Below are positions 45,443 to 55,022 of a DNA stretch of 64,000 nucleotides, piece by piece (the first letter of the stretch is position 1; every line of letters begins with the position of its first letter). The DNA is from Patiriisocius sp047731265 (GTDB lineage Bacteria > Bacteroidota > Bacteroidia > Flavobacteriales > Flavobacteriaceae): contig NZ_CP159835.1 of assembly GCF_047731265.1 (NCBI RefSeq), positions 2,480,001 to 2,544,000 on the forward strand, written 5' to 3'. Position numbers and translations under genes: made by a program. Below the pieces are notes generated by a model. It searched no databases. It had not been told where the DNA came from and saw only the letters and a program-made list of their open reading frames with translations.

Positions 45443-47203
45443 CTAGATCTTAGCTTGGTAGGTATATAAATCATAATATCTACCCTTAGTTTCTAACAAT
45501 GATTTGTGAGTTCCTCTTTCGGCAATACGGCCGTTTTCAATGACTAGGATTTGATCTGCTTTTTGTATGGTACTCAATCTGTGTGCGATTACAATTGTAG
45601 TTCTATCTTTCACTAATCGTGTTAATGATTTTTGAATGAGTGCTTCACTTTCGGTATCTAAATTAGAGGTTGCTTCATCCAGAATAATGATTTTTGGATT
45701 CGCCAAAATTGCACGCGCTATGGAAATGCGTTGGCGCTGCCCTCCAGAAAGTTTAACCCCACGTTCGCCAATAAGGGTTTCCAGTCCATCATCAAATCTA
45801 TCGGTAAATTCGTTCACATAGCCCGCTTTTACAGCCTTTTGTAATTCTTCTTCAGTAGCATTGGGTCTTGGGAAAAGAATATTATCTCTAATGGTGCCTT
45901 CAAATAAAAATTCATCTTGTAAAACAACACCTAAATTGCGGCGGTAACTGCTCAGTTTTACTTCAGCAAGATCTTTACCGTCCATTAAAATACTTCCTTT
46001 ATTCGGGTGTAGAAACGTAGCGGCTAATCCAGCAATGGTAGACTTTCCTGAACCTGAACTCCCAACTAGGGCATACACTTCGCCTGGTTTCATTTCAAAA
46101 TTAATATTGTGTAGTACTTCTTTTCCTTTTTCATAAGAGAAAGAAATGTTTTTAAACTCTAAATGGCCTTTTACTTCTTCGAGAATAATGGTTCTATCGT
46201 GGAGATCTTCTTCGGCAGTCATATTCATCAGTTCTTCAGTTCTGTCAAGACCTGCGAGTGCTTCGGTAAGCTGGCTTCCTATATTACTCATTTGTACGAT
46301 GGGCGCAATCATAAAGCCAAGGAGTAATGTAAAGGATAAGAAATCTCCCATCGTCATATCCCCGTAGATCATAAAATAACCACCTATGCCCATAATGCCT
46401 AAAGAGGCGAGGCCTAATAAAAACGTGGAGGAACTTGTCATCGCTGCGGTTGCGGTCAAACTTTTTTTAACATTTTGGTACAAACGGTCAACGCCTTCTT
46501 CAAATATTTTGTTTTCTTGTTCCTCGGCATTAAACCCTTTAATGACTCTAACGCCTGCTAATGTTTCGGTGAGTCGTCCTTGGACTTCTGCATTTATTTT
46601 CCCGCGGTCTCTAAAAATAGGGCGGATGTATTTAAACGCTTTCAAGGCTATAATTCCAAAGATTGCCACGGGTACTAAAACAAACAAGGTCATCCACGCA
46701 TTGATACTTATTAGTAAAAACAAGGATATTACTGCGGTGATGGTTCCACCCACAAGTTGCACAAGACCAGTTCCTATTAAATTACGAACTCCTTCTACAT
46801 CTCTCATAATTCTTGAAACTAAAGCACCAGACTTGGTGTTGTCAAAAAAGCTAATGGGTAAGGAAAGAACTTTTTTCTGAACCTGAGCACGCAATTCTGA
46901 TATAAGATATTGTGCTTGCACGCTTAAGATTCGGGTTAATAAGAACGAGGTGATTGCTTGTATTAAAACTGCAAACCCTACTAGCCAAAGTAGGTTATAA
47001 AGACCACTCATATCCTTATTAGGAATGATTTCGTCTAGTAGCTCCTTTGATTTCCAAGGAAGTACCAAACTAGAGAGCCTGCTTAAAATGATTAAAATCA
47101 AGCCGATAAAAACCAGATTTCGGCGTGGCCAAATAATGGTTTTAAAAGCTGAAAGCATGGTGACCTTGGTCTGTTTCTTCTTGTTTTCTTGTTTTGATTT
47201 CAT
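45443..47203 (-). CDS. ABC transporter, fused permease and ATPase (MsbA/lipid or drug exporter type)
   Basis: A 586-aa half transporter. Six membrane segments fill residues about 25-320. The nucleotide-binding domain has Walker A LVGSSGSGKST, Q-loop VVLQDEFLFEGTIRDN, signature KLSGGQRQRISIARA, Walker B IIILDEATSNLDTES and the switch VIAHRLSTI. It would work as a homodimer exporting lipids, drugs or a peptide across the inner membrane. No neighbouring gene hints at the substrate. The start is the first Met of a basic N-terminal stretch, and the length is normal. Confidence 0.93.
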   Translation of the reverse strand: MKSKQENKKKQTKVTMLSAFKTIIWPRRNLVFIGLILIILSRLSSLVLPWKSKELLDEIIPNKDMSGLYNLLWLVGFAVLIQAITSFLLTRILSVQAQYLISELRAQVQKKVLSLPISFFDNTKSGALVSRIMRDVEGVRNLIGTGLVQLVGGTITAVISLFLLISINAWMTLFVLVPVAIFGIIALKAFKYIRPIFRDRGKINAEVQGRLTETLAGVRVIKGFNAEEQENKIFEEGVDRLYQNVKKSLTATAAMTSSSTFLLGLASLGIMGIGGYFMIYGDMTMGDFLSFTLLLGFMIAPIVQMSNIGSQLTEALAGLDRTEELMNMTAEEDLHDRTIILEEVKGHLEFKNISFSYEKGKEVLHNINFEMKPGEVYALVGSSGSGKSTIAGLAATFLHPNKGSILMDGKDLAEVKLSSYRRNLGVVLQDEFLFEGTIRDNILFPRPNATEEELQKAVKAGYVNEFTDRFDDGLETLIGERGVKLSGGQRQRISIARAILANPKIIILDEATSNLDTESEALIQKSLTRLVKDRTTIVIAHRLSTIQKADQILVIENGRIAERGTHKSLLETKGRYYDLYTYQAKI

Positions 47204-47408
47204 AGAGGTGTAAAGGTAGTAAAAGGCAAAGGGACCTAATACTTAAGATTTAAAAAATAACATACCGCATATAATGCTTCGGTAACTGATTAAGAAAAGC
47301 TGAAATTGAACATTATAGGTTCTACAAGTTGTTCTATTCCTTTGTGTCTTTTAATTAAATAGGAATCTGTGACGAACTGAAATATATCTTTGAAAAAACC
47401 AGTTTATT

Positions 47409-48827
47409 TTAATCAAAAGCATTGGCTAATTCCATCGATGGCCGAATCATATTTCTTTCTGAAGTGTTTTTCCTAATAAAACCGCTAATTAATTTAGTGG
47501 TATGGTAGGTGTTTTTGTACTTCGTGATGTAGCTACTAAAATCTTCAAAACTCGTTATTGTTTCCGTATTTTCTATAAAACCGAACCCTTTATATTCTCC
47601 TTTTTCAACAAGAATGATGCTGCTTTCTTGGAGCGTACGTCCTTTGTCTTTAATTATGTAGGTTTCCTTTACAGCTTCAATTTGAGCTAATGCCGCAGTT
47701 ACTCGTAGGTTGTAAATTTCGATGTCCTCGGTTCCTGAGCATACTCCTTTACAGTCTTTTAATGTATAGTGGGAACAAGGCTCATTGGTGATTTGTAAGG
47801 CACAATATCTAGGGCATAAATTGTGCGTTTCGCACAGTTGCATTAATAGTTCTATGGCTGCAATTTTATTATAAAGCGTAAAAACAGCGTCTGAGGTGTT
47901 TTTCGTTTTTCCTAATGCTAACTGTAGTACTCCGCGTCTATCTTTGTAGGATATGATTTGGTAGGTGTTTATAGGGCGCTTTTGAGCTTTGTTAAACTGC
48001 GGGTAGTATTGCCGTATATAATCTGCTTCTAAAAGGAGTGCACACAATTCGTTGCCGGTAGCTACAAAGTCTAAGTGATGGGTAGCGGTGCAAAGATTTA
48101 TTGACGTTTGGGTTTTAGAATAGATATGTGAAAGTACCCGTGATTTAATGTTTTTAGCTTTACCTACGTATAGTATTTTACCAGCTTTGTCTTTGAATAA
48201 ATACATTCCGGGAGTAGCAGGTAATTTTTCAAAGTCGGCTGAGTTTATATTGGGTGGGAGCGTAGCTTCTCTTGAGGATTTATTTAGAAAATGTTTAAAT
48301 ACTTCAAAACTTGTTTCGGCATCTAATGCCAATACCTTTAAAAATAGGGTAGCGGTTGCGCGTGTATCCGCTTCGGCTCTGTGGGCATTTTCTAAAGATA
48401 TTCCAACGGAGCGACACAATCTCCCCAAACTATAAGAAGGGAGTCCTGGTAGTAATTTCCGTGAAAGTCTGACGGTGCATAATTTTTTTCTACTGAACTT
48501 CTCTCCTAAAAATTCAAACTCTTTCTTTAAAAATCCAAAATCAAAATTTACGTTATGTGCTACAAAAATGGCGCCTTCTGTCTTTTGTTGAATGGTGGCC
48601 GCAATCTCTTTAAATTTAGGTGCGTCTGCAACTATTTCATTAGTGATACCAGTGAGTGCGGTGATGTTTCTTGGAATGTTTTCTTGCGGGTTGATGAGCG
48701 ACGAATAGACATCTGTAATTATATTGTTTTCTATAGTGATGATACAAATTTCGGTCATACGACCTTGGTTTACGTTGCCTGTAGTTTCAACATCGACGAC
48801 GGTATATTTTGCAGTTTTAAAATTCAT
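47409..48827 (-). CDS. Exonuclease fused to GIY-YIG nuclease domain (DnaQ-UvrC-like)
   Basis: A 472-aa fusion. Residues about 1-170 are a DEDDh exonuclease (YTVVDVETTGNVN, FVAHNVNFDFGFL, NAHRAEADTRATA). Residues about 200-280 are a GIY-YIG domain like the N-terminus of UvrC (TPGMYLFKDKAGKILYVGKA, KNIKSRVLSHI). The remaining part (LCPRYCALQ, CSHYTLKDCKGVCSG) has cysteines and resembles the matching part of Cho/UvrC-like proteins. Such proteins are thought to act in DNA repair by incision and trimming. It is monocistronic and distinct from the exonuclease at 4.7 kb. Confidence 0.88.
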   Translation of the reverse strand: MNFKTAKYTVVDVETTGNVNQGRMTEICIITIENNIITDVYSSLINPQENIPRNITALTGITNEIVADAPKFKEIAATIQQKTEGAIFVAHNVNFDFGFLKKEFEFLGEKFSRKKLCTVRLSRKLLPGLPSYSLGRLCRSVGISLENAHRAEADTRATATLFLKVLALDAETSFEVFKHFLNKSSREATLPPNINSADFEKLPATPGMYLFKDKAGKILYVGKAKNIKSRVLSHIYSKTQTSINLCTATHHLDFVATGNELCALLLEADYIRQYYPQFNKAQKRPINTYQIISYKDRRGVLQLALGKTKNTSDAVFTLYNKIAAIELLMQLCETHNLCPRYCALQITNEPCSHYTLKDCKGVCSGTEDIEIYNLRVTAALAQIEAVKETYIIKDKGRTLQESSIILVEKGEYKGFGFIENTETITSFEDFSSYITKYKNTYHTTKLISGFIRKNTSERNMIRPSMELANAFD

Positions 48828-49265
48828 AATGCAAAAGTACCAAAAAAAGGATTATATCCAAACTTATGGAATTAATCCTATCGCAATTGGTTAGATTTAT
48901 CTTGTCTTATTTTGGTATTTTAAATTTCTCAATTTTATCCAATTCAAATACATCCCTTTTTGCGCGATAAAAAGGAAGCTGTTCTTTGTTACTATTTTTG
49001 AGGTTTTAAATCAATTCTGACACGTATTAGTCTCGGGCGTTTTTAGGATTTATAAAAATTGTGCGAAATCAAATCATTTTAGAGCCAAATAAACACCATT
49101 CAGTTGTTATATACATAAATAATAGTTATATAATCCATAAGTATTACTTATGAATTAAATATCCGAGAGCTCATTATTCAGTACTTATTTTTGTCTAAAT
49201 TGGCCGTAGAAAAGATAAACAAATCCATAACACGCTATTTTTTATAGCATTTAAACCAACATTTA
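48828..49265. other. 438-base gap with a possible coding tail on the minus strand
   Basis: On the minus strand around 49008-48907 about 32 codons read like a protein C-terminus (EQLPFYRAKRDVFELDKIEK) and end in TAA, but a stop lies just before them. This may be a relic of a lost gene. The rest is AT-rich leader for the beta-barrel gene on the plus strand. Confidence 0.3.
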
Positions 49266-50159
49266 ATGAGAAATTTATTTTTGATTTTAGCAGTCCTTTT
49301 TATTGGGAACCAGTCGTTTGCACAAGATTATATTGACATGGCAAAACTAACCTATCATCGAACGACTTTAGGAAATATTGATAATGACAATGAAACCGAT
49401 GTAGGGAACATAAATATTGAAGCAAATATACCAATTCCGATTACTCCAAAAGTTGTTGTTTTAGCTGGTTTAACTTACGAAAATACGAGATTGGGATTAA
49501 GTGATTCCAACGCTAGGAATAATCTTATAATGACCAGGCTTAATGTAGGGATTAAATACAAACATGGAAATGACTGGAGTGGTACTTATCTCGCCTTACC
49601 TAAATTTGCTTCAGATTTTGATAAATTAGGGGGTGATGATTTTCAAATTGGTGCACTTGCTCTATTAGAGAAAAGATATTCTCGCAGGTATTCGTTAAAA
49701 TTTGGTACTTATGTTTCTTCTGAAAATTTTGGAACTACCATAACACCTCTTATTGGACTATGGTATAAATCAAAAAACAGCAAATTCACTATCAATGCAA
49801 CCTTGCCTATACGAGCAGATGCAACTTATTCTTTGACCACACATCTAAGCGCGGGTGCTAATTTACTTACGTCTGTGAAATCTTACAATATCTCTGCTTC
49901 AAACTCTGCACAGTATGTGCAAGAAGAATCTATACGATTTTCACTTTTTGCAGGTTATGGGTTTTTCGATGACACGCTTCTTTTACGAGGTAGAGTAGGA
50001 CTAGATACCACAGATTACGGGTTGTATAACCAAGGCGATACTGTAGGTGCTCAAGTATTGGTATTTCAAGTAAAAGGAGATGATCGCAACAGGTTAAATT
50101 CAGAGTTTGAAAGTGCACCCTTTTTCGGAATTGATCTTATTTTTAGAGCAGGACTTTAA
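49266..50159 (+). CDS. Outer-membrane beta-barrel protein, DUF6268-like
   Basis: A 297-aa protein with a clear signal peptide (NLFLILAVLFIGNQSFAQ). The mature part alternates polar and hydrophobic residues in strands (VVVLAGLTYENTRLG, NVGIKYKHGND, YSLKFGTYVSSENFG, IRFSLFAGYGFFDD) and ends FGIDLIFRAGL, the usual barrel-closing strand. It resembles the DUF6268 family of Bacteroidota outer-membrane proteins. The function is unknown. It is monocistronic, with a strong terminator behind it. Confidence 0.72.
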   Translation: MRNLFLILAVLFIGNQSFAQDYIDMAKLTYHRTTLGNIDNDNETDVGNINIEANIPIPITPKVVVLAGLTYENTRLGLSDSNARNNLIMTRLNVGIKYKHGNDWSGTYLALPKFASDFDKLGGDDFQIGALALLEKRYSRRYSLKFGTYVSSENFGTTITPLIGLWYKSKNSKFTINATLPIRADATYSLTTHLSAGANLLTSVKSYNISASNSAQYVQEESIRFSLFAGYGFFDDTLLLRGRVGLDTTDYGLYNQGDTVGAQVLVFQVKGDDRNRLNSEFESAPFFGIDLIFRAGL

Positions 50160-50253
50160 AAAATATTTTTATTCATGAGCTCTGTGTATTTATTTAGCTT
50201 CACTGATGGGTATAAGAAGCAGTAGATTATCCTCTTGTATACCGCAGTTACAG

Positions 50254-50306
50254 AAGAAATTTTACAAAAAAGAACAATTGTTTTTTTGTAAAATTTCTTT
50301 TTTTTA
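50254..50306 (+). terminator. Strong terminator, 17-bp perfect stem
   Basis: The left arm 50254-50270 pairs perfectly with 50283-50299, leaving a 12-base loop, and a T run follows. It lies about 95 bases behind the beta-barrel gene. Confidence 0.85.
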
Positions 50307-50447
50307 ATTTTTATATTAAGTTGGCGCTGTTTTTTTTTGGAACATATCAACTTGCCTGATGTTAAAATCATCATAATCAATATAATATTCGTGTAAATAG
50401 CATTTTGTTTAACTAAATTTATAAAAAAATTAAACAAAATATGTGTT

Positions 50448-50675
50448 ATGGAAGTAATAAACGAAGCACTCGAATTTGAGAAAGCAAAAATGAGCCATAT
50501 GTCTACAAGTGATAAAGTGGTTGCATCAAGAGAAGCAAAGCGACTGATATTAGCTTTAAACGATATTTATAAGAAATCTAAGGATAACGGACTTATGGAT
50601 ATAATGAAACGTTTAACGGTAAAAAAGAAGAAAATTGAATTGCGACTAAAGGGAAGACCAGATCCTTCTTTTTAA
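50448..50675 (+). CDS. Small conserved hypothetical protein
   Basis: A 75-aa, highly charged, probably helical protein (EVINEALEFEKAKMSHMSTS, then a lysine-rich end VKKKKIELRLKGRPDPSF). I do not recognise a domain. It ends 3 bases before the DUF2237 gene, so the two are co-transcribed and perhaps work together. Clear coding composition and tight spacing support a real gene. Confidence 0.7.
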   Translation: MEVINEALEFEKAKMSHMSTSDKVVASREAKRLILALNDIYKKSKDNGLMDIMKRLTVKKKKIELRLKGRPDPSF

Positions 50676-50678
50676 GAT

Positions 50679-51041
50679 ATGGAAATAAACGTACTAGGTA
50701 CAAAACTAGAACCTTGTTGTACAGATCCTGCAACAGGTTATTTTAGAGATGGATATTGCCGCACGATGTCACAGGATTCTGGCACACATATCGTTTGTGC
50801 CATTATGACTTCTGAATTCTTATCATATACGAAATCAAAAGGAAATGATTTAAGCACACCTATTCCACAATGGCAATTTCCAGGATTGGTTGCAGGGTCA
50901 AAATGGTGTTTATGCATATCGAGATGGATACAAGCAGAAAAGGCTGGTGTAGCTCCTCTGGTCGTTCTTGAGGCCACTCTTGGAAAAGCGTTGGAGTACA
51001 CTTCCTTGGAACTTTTGAAAAAACATGAAGCTACTTCTTAA
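50679..51041 (+). CDS. DUF2237 family protein
   Basis: A 120-aa protein with the family pattern: NVLGTKLEPCCTDPATGYFR, DGYCRTMSQDSGTHIVCAIM, TSEFLSYTKSKGNDLSTPIP and FPGLVAGSKWCLCISRW. Six conserved cysteines suggest metal binding, which is an inference. The function is unknown. The 3' end overlaps the convergent FAD oxidoreductase gene by 4 bases. Confidence 0.88.
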   Translation: MEINVLGTKLEPCCTDPATGYFRDGYCRTMSQDSGTHIVCAIMTSEFLSYTKSKGNDLSTPIPQWQFPGLVAGSKWCLCISRWIQAEKAGVAPLVVLEATLGKALEYTSLELLKKHEATS

Positions 51042-52318
51042 TTAAATTCAGAGGTAAAACTTGTTGATGGAATAGTACTTGTTAGTGTCTCAATAACGCC
51101 TAGTGCTGCTCTTTCACCAGCGATCATCGCGGCGTTTAGTGAGCCGTTAAGTTGTGTGTCTCCCGCAAGAAAAACACCTGTCGTTAATCTCGTTTCAGAA
51201 GGAAGCATTTCATTTTGTAATGCATTGAGATTAGGTAATGCTTTCGCGATAGAATACTGTTTTATAAACGAAAAAATAGTTATTCCACAATAATCTGTCA
51301 ATTCTTTTTCCACTTGTATTTTTAGGTCTTCATTAGACAAGTTATGGTTTTTAACAACAGTAACAGAGAGTAATTCCTTGTTGCCTTTTGATTGTGACTT
51401 GATACTAGTATGGTAAAATATATTGTTGACTAGTGCATCTTCATTGGTAATAAGTCCGATAAGTGGTTTTTCAATAGTTCTGGTTTCAATTTCAAAATAT
51501 AGCGTGTCGCAGGATTTCCATTGTGTCTCTTGATTTTTTAAATTAGAGATCAATGCACTTGGTGCTGTAGCTATAATGGTAAAATGGCTCTCTAATTTGG
51601 TTCCGTTTGCTAGCAATATTTTGCCATTTTCAACAGCTTTGACCTTTGTGTTAAATTTAATAGTAGTTTTTTTTAAATGTTCTTGTAGTTGTTTTGGTAT
51701 GGCTTCAATCCCAGCTTTAGGAAGTGCCGCAAAACCTTCGCCAAACATTTTGTAAACGAACTCAAACATTCTGCTAGAGGTTTCAAGTTTAGGTTCTAGA
51801 AATATTCCGCTAAAGAATGGCTTGAAGAATTTAGAAATCATTTCTGTAGAAAAGCCAAAGTCTACTAAATATTGAATCGTAGTTTTTTCAGTTTTAGCAA
51901 AAATTTCTGATAGCGTTGTTTTTTTTAAGAGCGCATTAAGCTTTAGTATTTTTACTTTATCTGAAAAAGTTCCGATTCCAGAAAATAATGTTGGTATGAG
52001 TAAGGATAGGTTTCTAAGGGGATCCCCAATCGTTTTGTTTCCTCCATTATTAAAAATGGTTGCTCCAGGAAGAAATTTTTGCAATTCTAATGCTTCGAGA
52101 TTCAGAAATTTCTTTGCAGCAGGATATGCTGTAAGCAATACTTGAAACCCGTGATCTAATTGATAGCCTTGGACAATATCTGTTTTAACTCTGCCACCAA
52201 CACGATCTGTGGCTTCAATAATCACAGGATTAAACCCATTATCTTCTAAAATTCTGGCCGCTACAAGACCGCTTACTCCAGCTCCAACGATGTATATTTT
52301 ATAATCTTGTTTATTCAC
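51038..52318 (-). CDS. FAD-dependent amine oxidase/protoporphyrinogen oxidase-like oxidoreductase
   Basis: A 426-aa flavoprotein. The dinucleotide fold is at the N-terminus (YIVGAGVSGLVAARILEDNG, then EATDRVGGRVKTD). The C-terminal FAD loop GVFLAGDTQLNGSLNAAMIA closes the family pattern. DHGFQVL after the GGR motif fits the phytoene desaturase/amine oxidase subgroup found near photolyase or carotenoid genes in some bacteria, but none is adjacent here. Substrate unknown. Length is normal for the subgroup. Confidence 0.82.
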   Translation of the reverse strand: MNKQDYKIYIVGAGVSGLVAARILEDNGFNPVIIEATDRVGGRVKTDIVQGYQLDHGFQVLLTAYPAAKKFLNLEALELQKFLPGATIFNNGGNKTIGDPLRNLSLLIPTLFSGIGTFSDKVKILKLNALLKKTTLSEIFAKTEKTTIQYLVDFGFSTEMISKFFKPFFSGIFLEPKLETSSRMFEFVYKMFGEGFAALPKAGIEAIPKQLQEHLKKTTIKFNTKVKAVENGKILLANGTKLESHFTIIATAPSALISNLKNQETQWKSCDTLYFEIETRTIEKPLIGLITNEDALVNNIFYHTSIKSQSKGNKELLSVTVVKNHNLSNEDLKIQVEKELTDYCGITIFSFIKQYSIAKALPNLNALQNEMLPSETRLTTGVFLAGDTQLNGSLNAAMIAGERAALGVIETLTSTIPSTSFTSEFN

Positions 52319-52471
52319 AGGGATATTATTTATTCAAAAATAGGGAACATTTTATTTTTAGCCAATCTAATAGTTTTAATTTTTGTTTAACAATTTACTT
52401 GTAAAATTAAACATTAAATATAAATACCTTTACTCCAAAATAATTTTCATCTTGTTAGGACTAATTATACT

Positions 52472-52885
52472 ATGAACAAAACAGCTATTATTCGTTGTGA
52501 GCATTTCAACTCAGCACACAGATTACATAACATTAATTGGAGTGATGAAAAAAACCAAAAGGTTTTTGGTAAATGCAACAACCCCAATTATCACGGTCAC
52601 AATTATGATTTAGAAGTTAAGGTTATTGGTTTTTGTGATCCTGAAACAGGGTATGTTATTGACACAAAAATTCTTTCAGATCTTATAAAAGACAAAGTAA
52701 TAAACAGGTTTGATCATAAAAATCTAAACTTAGATACCAAGGAATTTGAAAGCTTAAATCCTACTGCAGAAAATATTGCCTTGGTAATTTACAATATTCT
52801 TAAACCGGCCTTGGATCAAAGTCTAGAATTGAGAATTAAACTATACGAAACGCCAAGAAACTATGTTGAGTATCCCCATGTTTAA
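52472..52885 (+). CDS. 6-pyruvoyl-tetrahydropterin synthase / QueD family protein
   Basis: A 137-aa enzyme of the tunnelling T-fold. CEHFNSAHRLHN and NPNYHGHNYDLEV give the zinc histidines, FGKCNNPN carries the catalytic Cys, and RFDHKNLN has the catalytic Asp-His. The ending LRIKLYETPRNYVEYP contains the pterin-binding Glu. It converts dihydroneopterin triphosphate to a pyruvoyl- or carboxy-pterin. folE, which makes its substrate, lies 1.3 kb downstream on the same strand, so a pterin pathway is likely. The conserved CxxxHGH-like pattern fits either the BH4 or the queuosine branch. Confidence 0.9.
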   Translation: MNKTAIIRCEHFNSAHRLHNINWSDEKNQKVFGKCNNPNYHGHNYDLEVKVIGFCDPETGYVIDTKILSDLIKDKVINRFDHKNLNLDTKEFESLNPTAENIALVIYNILKPALDQSLELRIKLYETPRNYVEYPHV

Positions 52886-53002
52886 AATACTTATTTAGTC
52901 GTGTCCTTAGGGCGTAAGACTGCTGCGCTAAAAGAGCAAAGGCTCGGTTTGTAATGCATTGGTGATGCGAATAATATAGATTGTGACAGTTTCATAATTA
53001 TG

Positions 53003-53050
53003 AACATCTAACTCCATTTATTAGCAAGGAGTTAGATGTTCTTTATTTTT
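53003..53050 (+). terminator. Terminator after the pterin synthase gene, 13-bp perfect stem
   Basis: AACATCTAACTCC (53003-53015) pairs perfectly with GGAGTTAGATGTT (53028-53040), then CTTTATTTTT. It may also serve the convergent CDP-alcohol transferase gene. Confidence 0.85.
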
Positions 53051-53165
53051 AAACAAGACAATAAAAATAGGGCATTCCAAGCATTTGAAAATGTTTATAG
53101 GGCAGATTTTATTTGCTTATACAAAATAAAATATAGGAAAGACGACTAGTTTAAATCTTGTAAAT

Positions 53166-53927
53166 TTACAATAGTTTTCTAATACTTATAAAAACAAAGA
53201 TCATTAAGGAGTACCATAAAAAGAAGGGAACGATAAATTCTTTATATCCTAAAACTAACATCAGGCTTATTATTAATAGTTGAAAGCCAAGCCCGAAGGT
53301 TGATACGGCCGTCATAAGTAAATTAGGAAGTATTTTACCTTGAGGTGCATTTCCATCTAATTTGTAAATTATTTTATCAAAGACTCCATATAAGGTTTTG
53401 TAAATCCTGAAAAGAATATTTACATTTTTTTGATTTTCTCCTTTCAAGGCTACTGGGGTCTCATTTTCAAAAATTCTACTTGTTGTATCACCGTTTACCT
53501 TGTTTCTAAGAATGACATAGTAATAATTGTATAAGGTTCCCTGAAGTTGAATTCCTAAAAATGCTAGAAAGGTATATAAAATGTTAGCCTCTGTGCTATA
53601 CCAAATCGCTATAAAAATAAATAGGTTTAAAATTATATCTGCGACAGAGTCAAGGTAGCGACCGGTGTAAGAGGGTGTTTCTTTTACTCTAGCCAATTCT
53701 CCATCGGCAGCGTCTAAAATTGATTTAAATATTAAAAAAAAAGCCGCAGCCCAATAATATCCAGATAAAATACAAGCAATAGCTATTAAACCCGAAATAA
53801 TAAACCATATGGTAACGTCAATAGGGGTATAGGAAGTTTCTTTAAGGGAATTTGCTATAAGTCTAGCGACGGGCCTTCCATAATCTGATAGATCTAAAAA
53901 TTTATGCTCTTTCGGTAGTTTTGACAT
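53166..53927 (-). CDS. CDP-alcohol phosphatidyltransferase family membrane protein
   Basis: A 253-aa membrane protein. DAADGELARVKETPSYTGR followed by YLDSVAD is the CDP-alcohol transferase signature DGxxAR(x8)GxxxDxxxD with all acidic residues present. About six hydrophobic segments are visible. The enzyme joins a CDP-alcohol (often CDP-diacylglycerol) to an alcohol such as glycerol phosphate or inositol phosphate at the inner membrane. The acceptor is not deducible. It is monocistronic, between two pterin genes that run the opposite way. Confidence 0.87.
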   Translation of the reverse strand: MSKLPKEHKFLDLSDYGRPVARLIANSLKETSYTPIDVTIWFIISGLIAIACILSGYYWAAAFFLIFKSILDAADGELARVKETPSYTGRYLDSVADIILNLFIFIAIWYSTEANILYTFLAFLGIQLQGTLYNYYYVILRNKVNGDTTSRIFENETPVALKGENQKNVNILFRIYKTLYGVFDKIIYKLDGNAPQGKILPNLLMTAVSTFGLGFQLLIISLMLVLGYKEFIVPFFLWYSLMIFVFISIRKLL

Positions 53928-54186
53928 ATTATTTCTTTAATTCTCAATATTTATGATTCCACTATCCAACCGCAGTTGATTTGCAAGTTATTCAAAATTA
54001 TTCGCAAAAGTACAATAGCGTTATAGATAAAGTTTATCTTGATATGTTAATATTGTCTAACATTTGCGCCAAATAATTAAACAGTTTTGTAATTTTGAAA
54101 ATATAGGATAGTGAATGCACGTATAACGTTTATTTAAAATTTCCGAAGTCTTCATAAAGGAAGCATACATTTTACATTAAAAACAA

Positions 54187-54885
54187 ATGAAAGTAAAAAC
54201 AGAATATTTAGCACCTGCTCCAACGAATAAAATTAGCCACTTTTCCATTGATGATATTGGAGATGACCACATGTTTACTGGCTTAGAAACTCCGATGATA
54301 CCAGAAGCATTTGATCTTTCCGACACTGAAAAAAAAGAAAAAATAGCTGGTTTATTTGCACAGATAATGGATGTGATGGGGCTAGATCTTACAGATGATT
54401 CTTTGAAAGACACCCCAAAAAGGGTTGCAAAAATGTACATCGAAGAAATTTTTTCAGGTCTCAATCCTGATAATAAGCCTGCGATTTCACTTTTTGAAAA
54501 TAAATATCAATACAACGAGATGCTTGTTGAAAAGGATATCACATTTTATTCTAATTGTGAGCACCATTTCGTTCCTTTCGTTGGGAAAGCCCATTTAGCG
54601 TATGTCTCTTCCGGAAAAGTTATAGGTCTTTCTAAACTCAATAGAATTGTGCAGTATTACGCAAAACGTCCTCAGGTTCAAGAACGTTTAACAAATCAAA
54701 TAGCAATGGATTTAAAGGTTATTTTAAATACAGAAGATATTGCCGTTATTATTGATGCAAAGCATTTGTGTGTTTCGTCTCGTGGGATCAAAGATGAAAC
54801 TTCTTCGACCGTTACTTCTTACTATAGTGGTGTATTTGAAAAACCGCATAAAATTGCTGAATTGCAAAATTATTTAAATCAATAG
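54187..54885 (+). CDS. folE: GTP cyclohydrolase I
   Basis: A 232-aa FolE. The C-terminal catalytic T-fold has ITFYSNCEHHFVPFVGKAH (zinc Cys and His), VIGLSKLNRIVQYYAKRPQV, QERLTNQIAMDL and IDAKHLCVSSRGI (second zinc Cys). The first about 45 residues are an extension not needed for catalysis. It converts GTP to 7,8-dihydroneopterin triphosphate, the entry to folate and to other pterins, and so could feed the 6-pyruvoyl-tetrahydropterin synthase homologue at 52.5 kb. Confidence 0.95.
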   Translation: MKVKTEYLAPAPTNKISHFSIDDIGDDHMFTGLETPMIPEAFDLSDTEKKEKIAGLFAQIMDVMGLDLTDDSLKDTPKRVAKMYIEEIFSGLNPDNKPAISLFENKYQYNEMLVEKDITFYSNCEHHFVPFVGKAHLAYVSSGKVIGLSKLNRIVQYYAKRPQVQERLTNQIAMDLKVILNTEDIAVIIDAKHLCVSSRGIKDETSSTVTSYYSGVFEKPHKIAELQNYLNQ

Positions 54886-54912
54886 ATTTTTAGCCAAACC
54901 ATATATAATTTT

Positions 54913-54943
54913 AAAAAGGCATCTTTCAACAGGTGCCTTTTTT
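54913..54943 (+). terminator. Terminator of folE
   Basis: AAAAAGGCA (54913-54921) pairs with TGCCTTTTT (54934-54942), with further T residues. It may work in both directions, as the DabA gene converges here. Confidence 0.8.
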
Positions 54944-55022
54944 GATTTTCTACTACGAAAACTGAGCTTTTATAATTTTAAAAAAGACAGTTTAAATTAG
55001 TAATTCAAGAATCCGATTGTTT

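Noticed and set aside
50156..50437. Minus-strand 93-codon frame in the gap after the beta-barrel gene
   Set aside because: It runs through the perfect terminator hairpin, is poly-lysine/phenylalanine in composition and matches no protein family.
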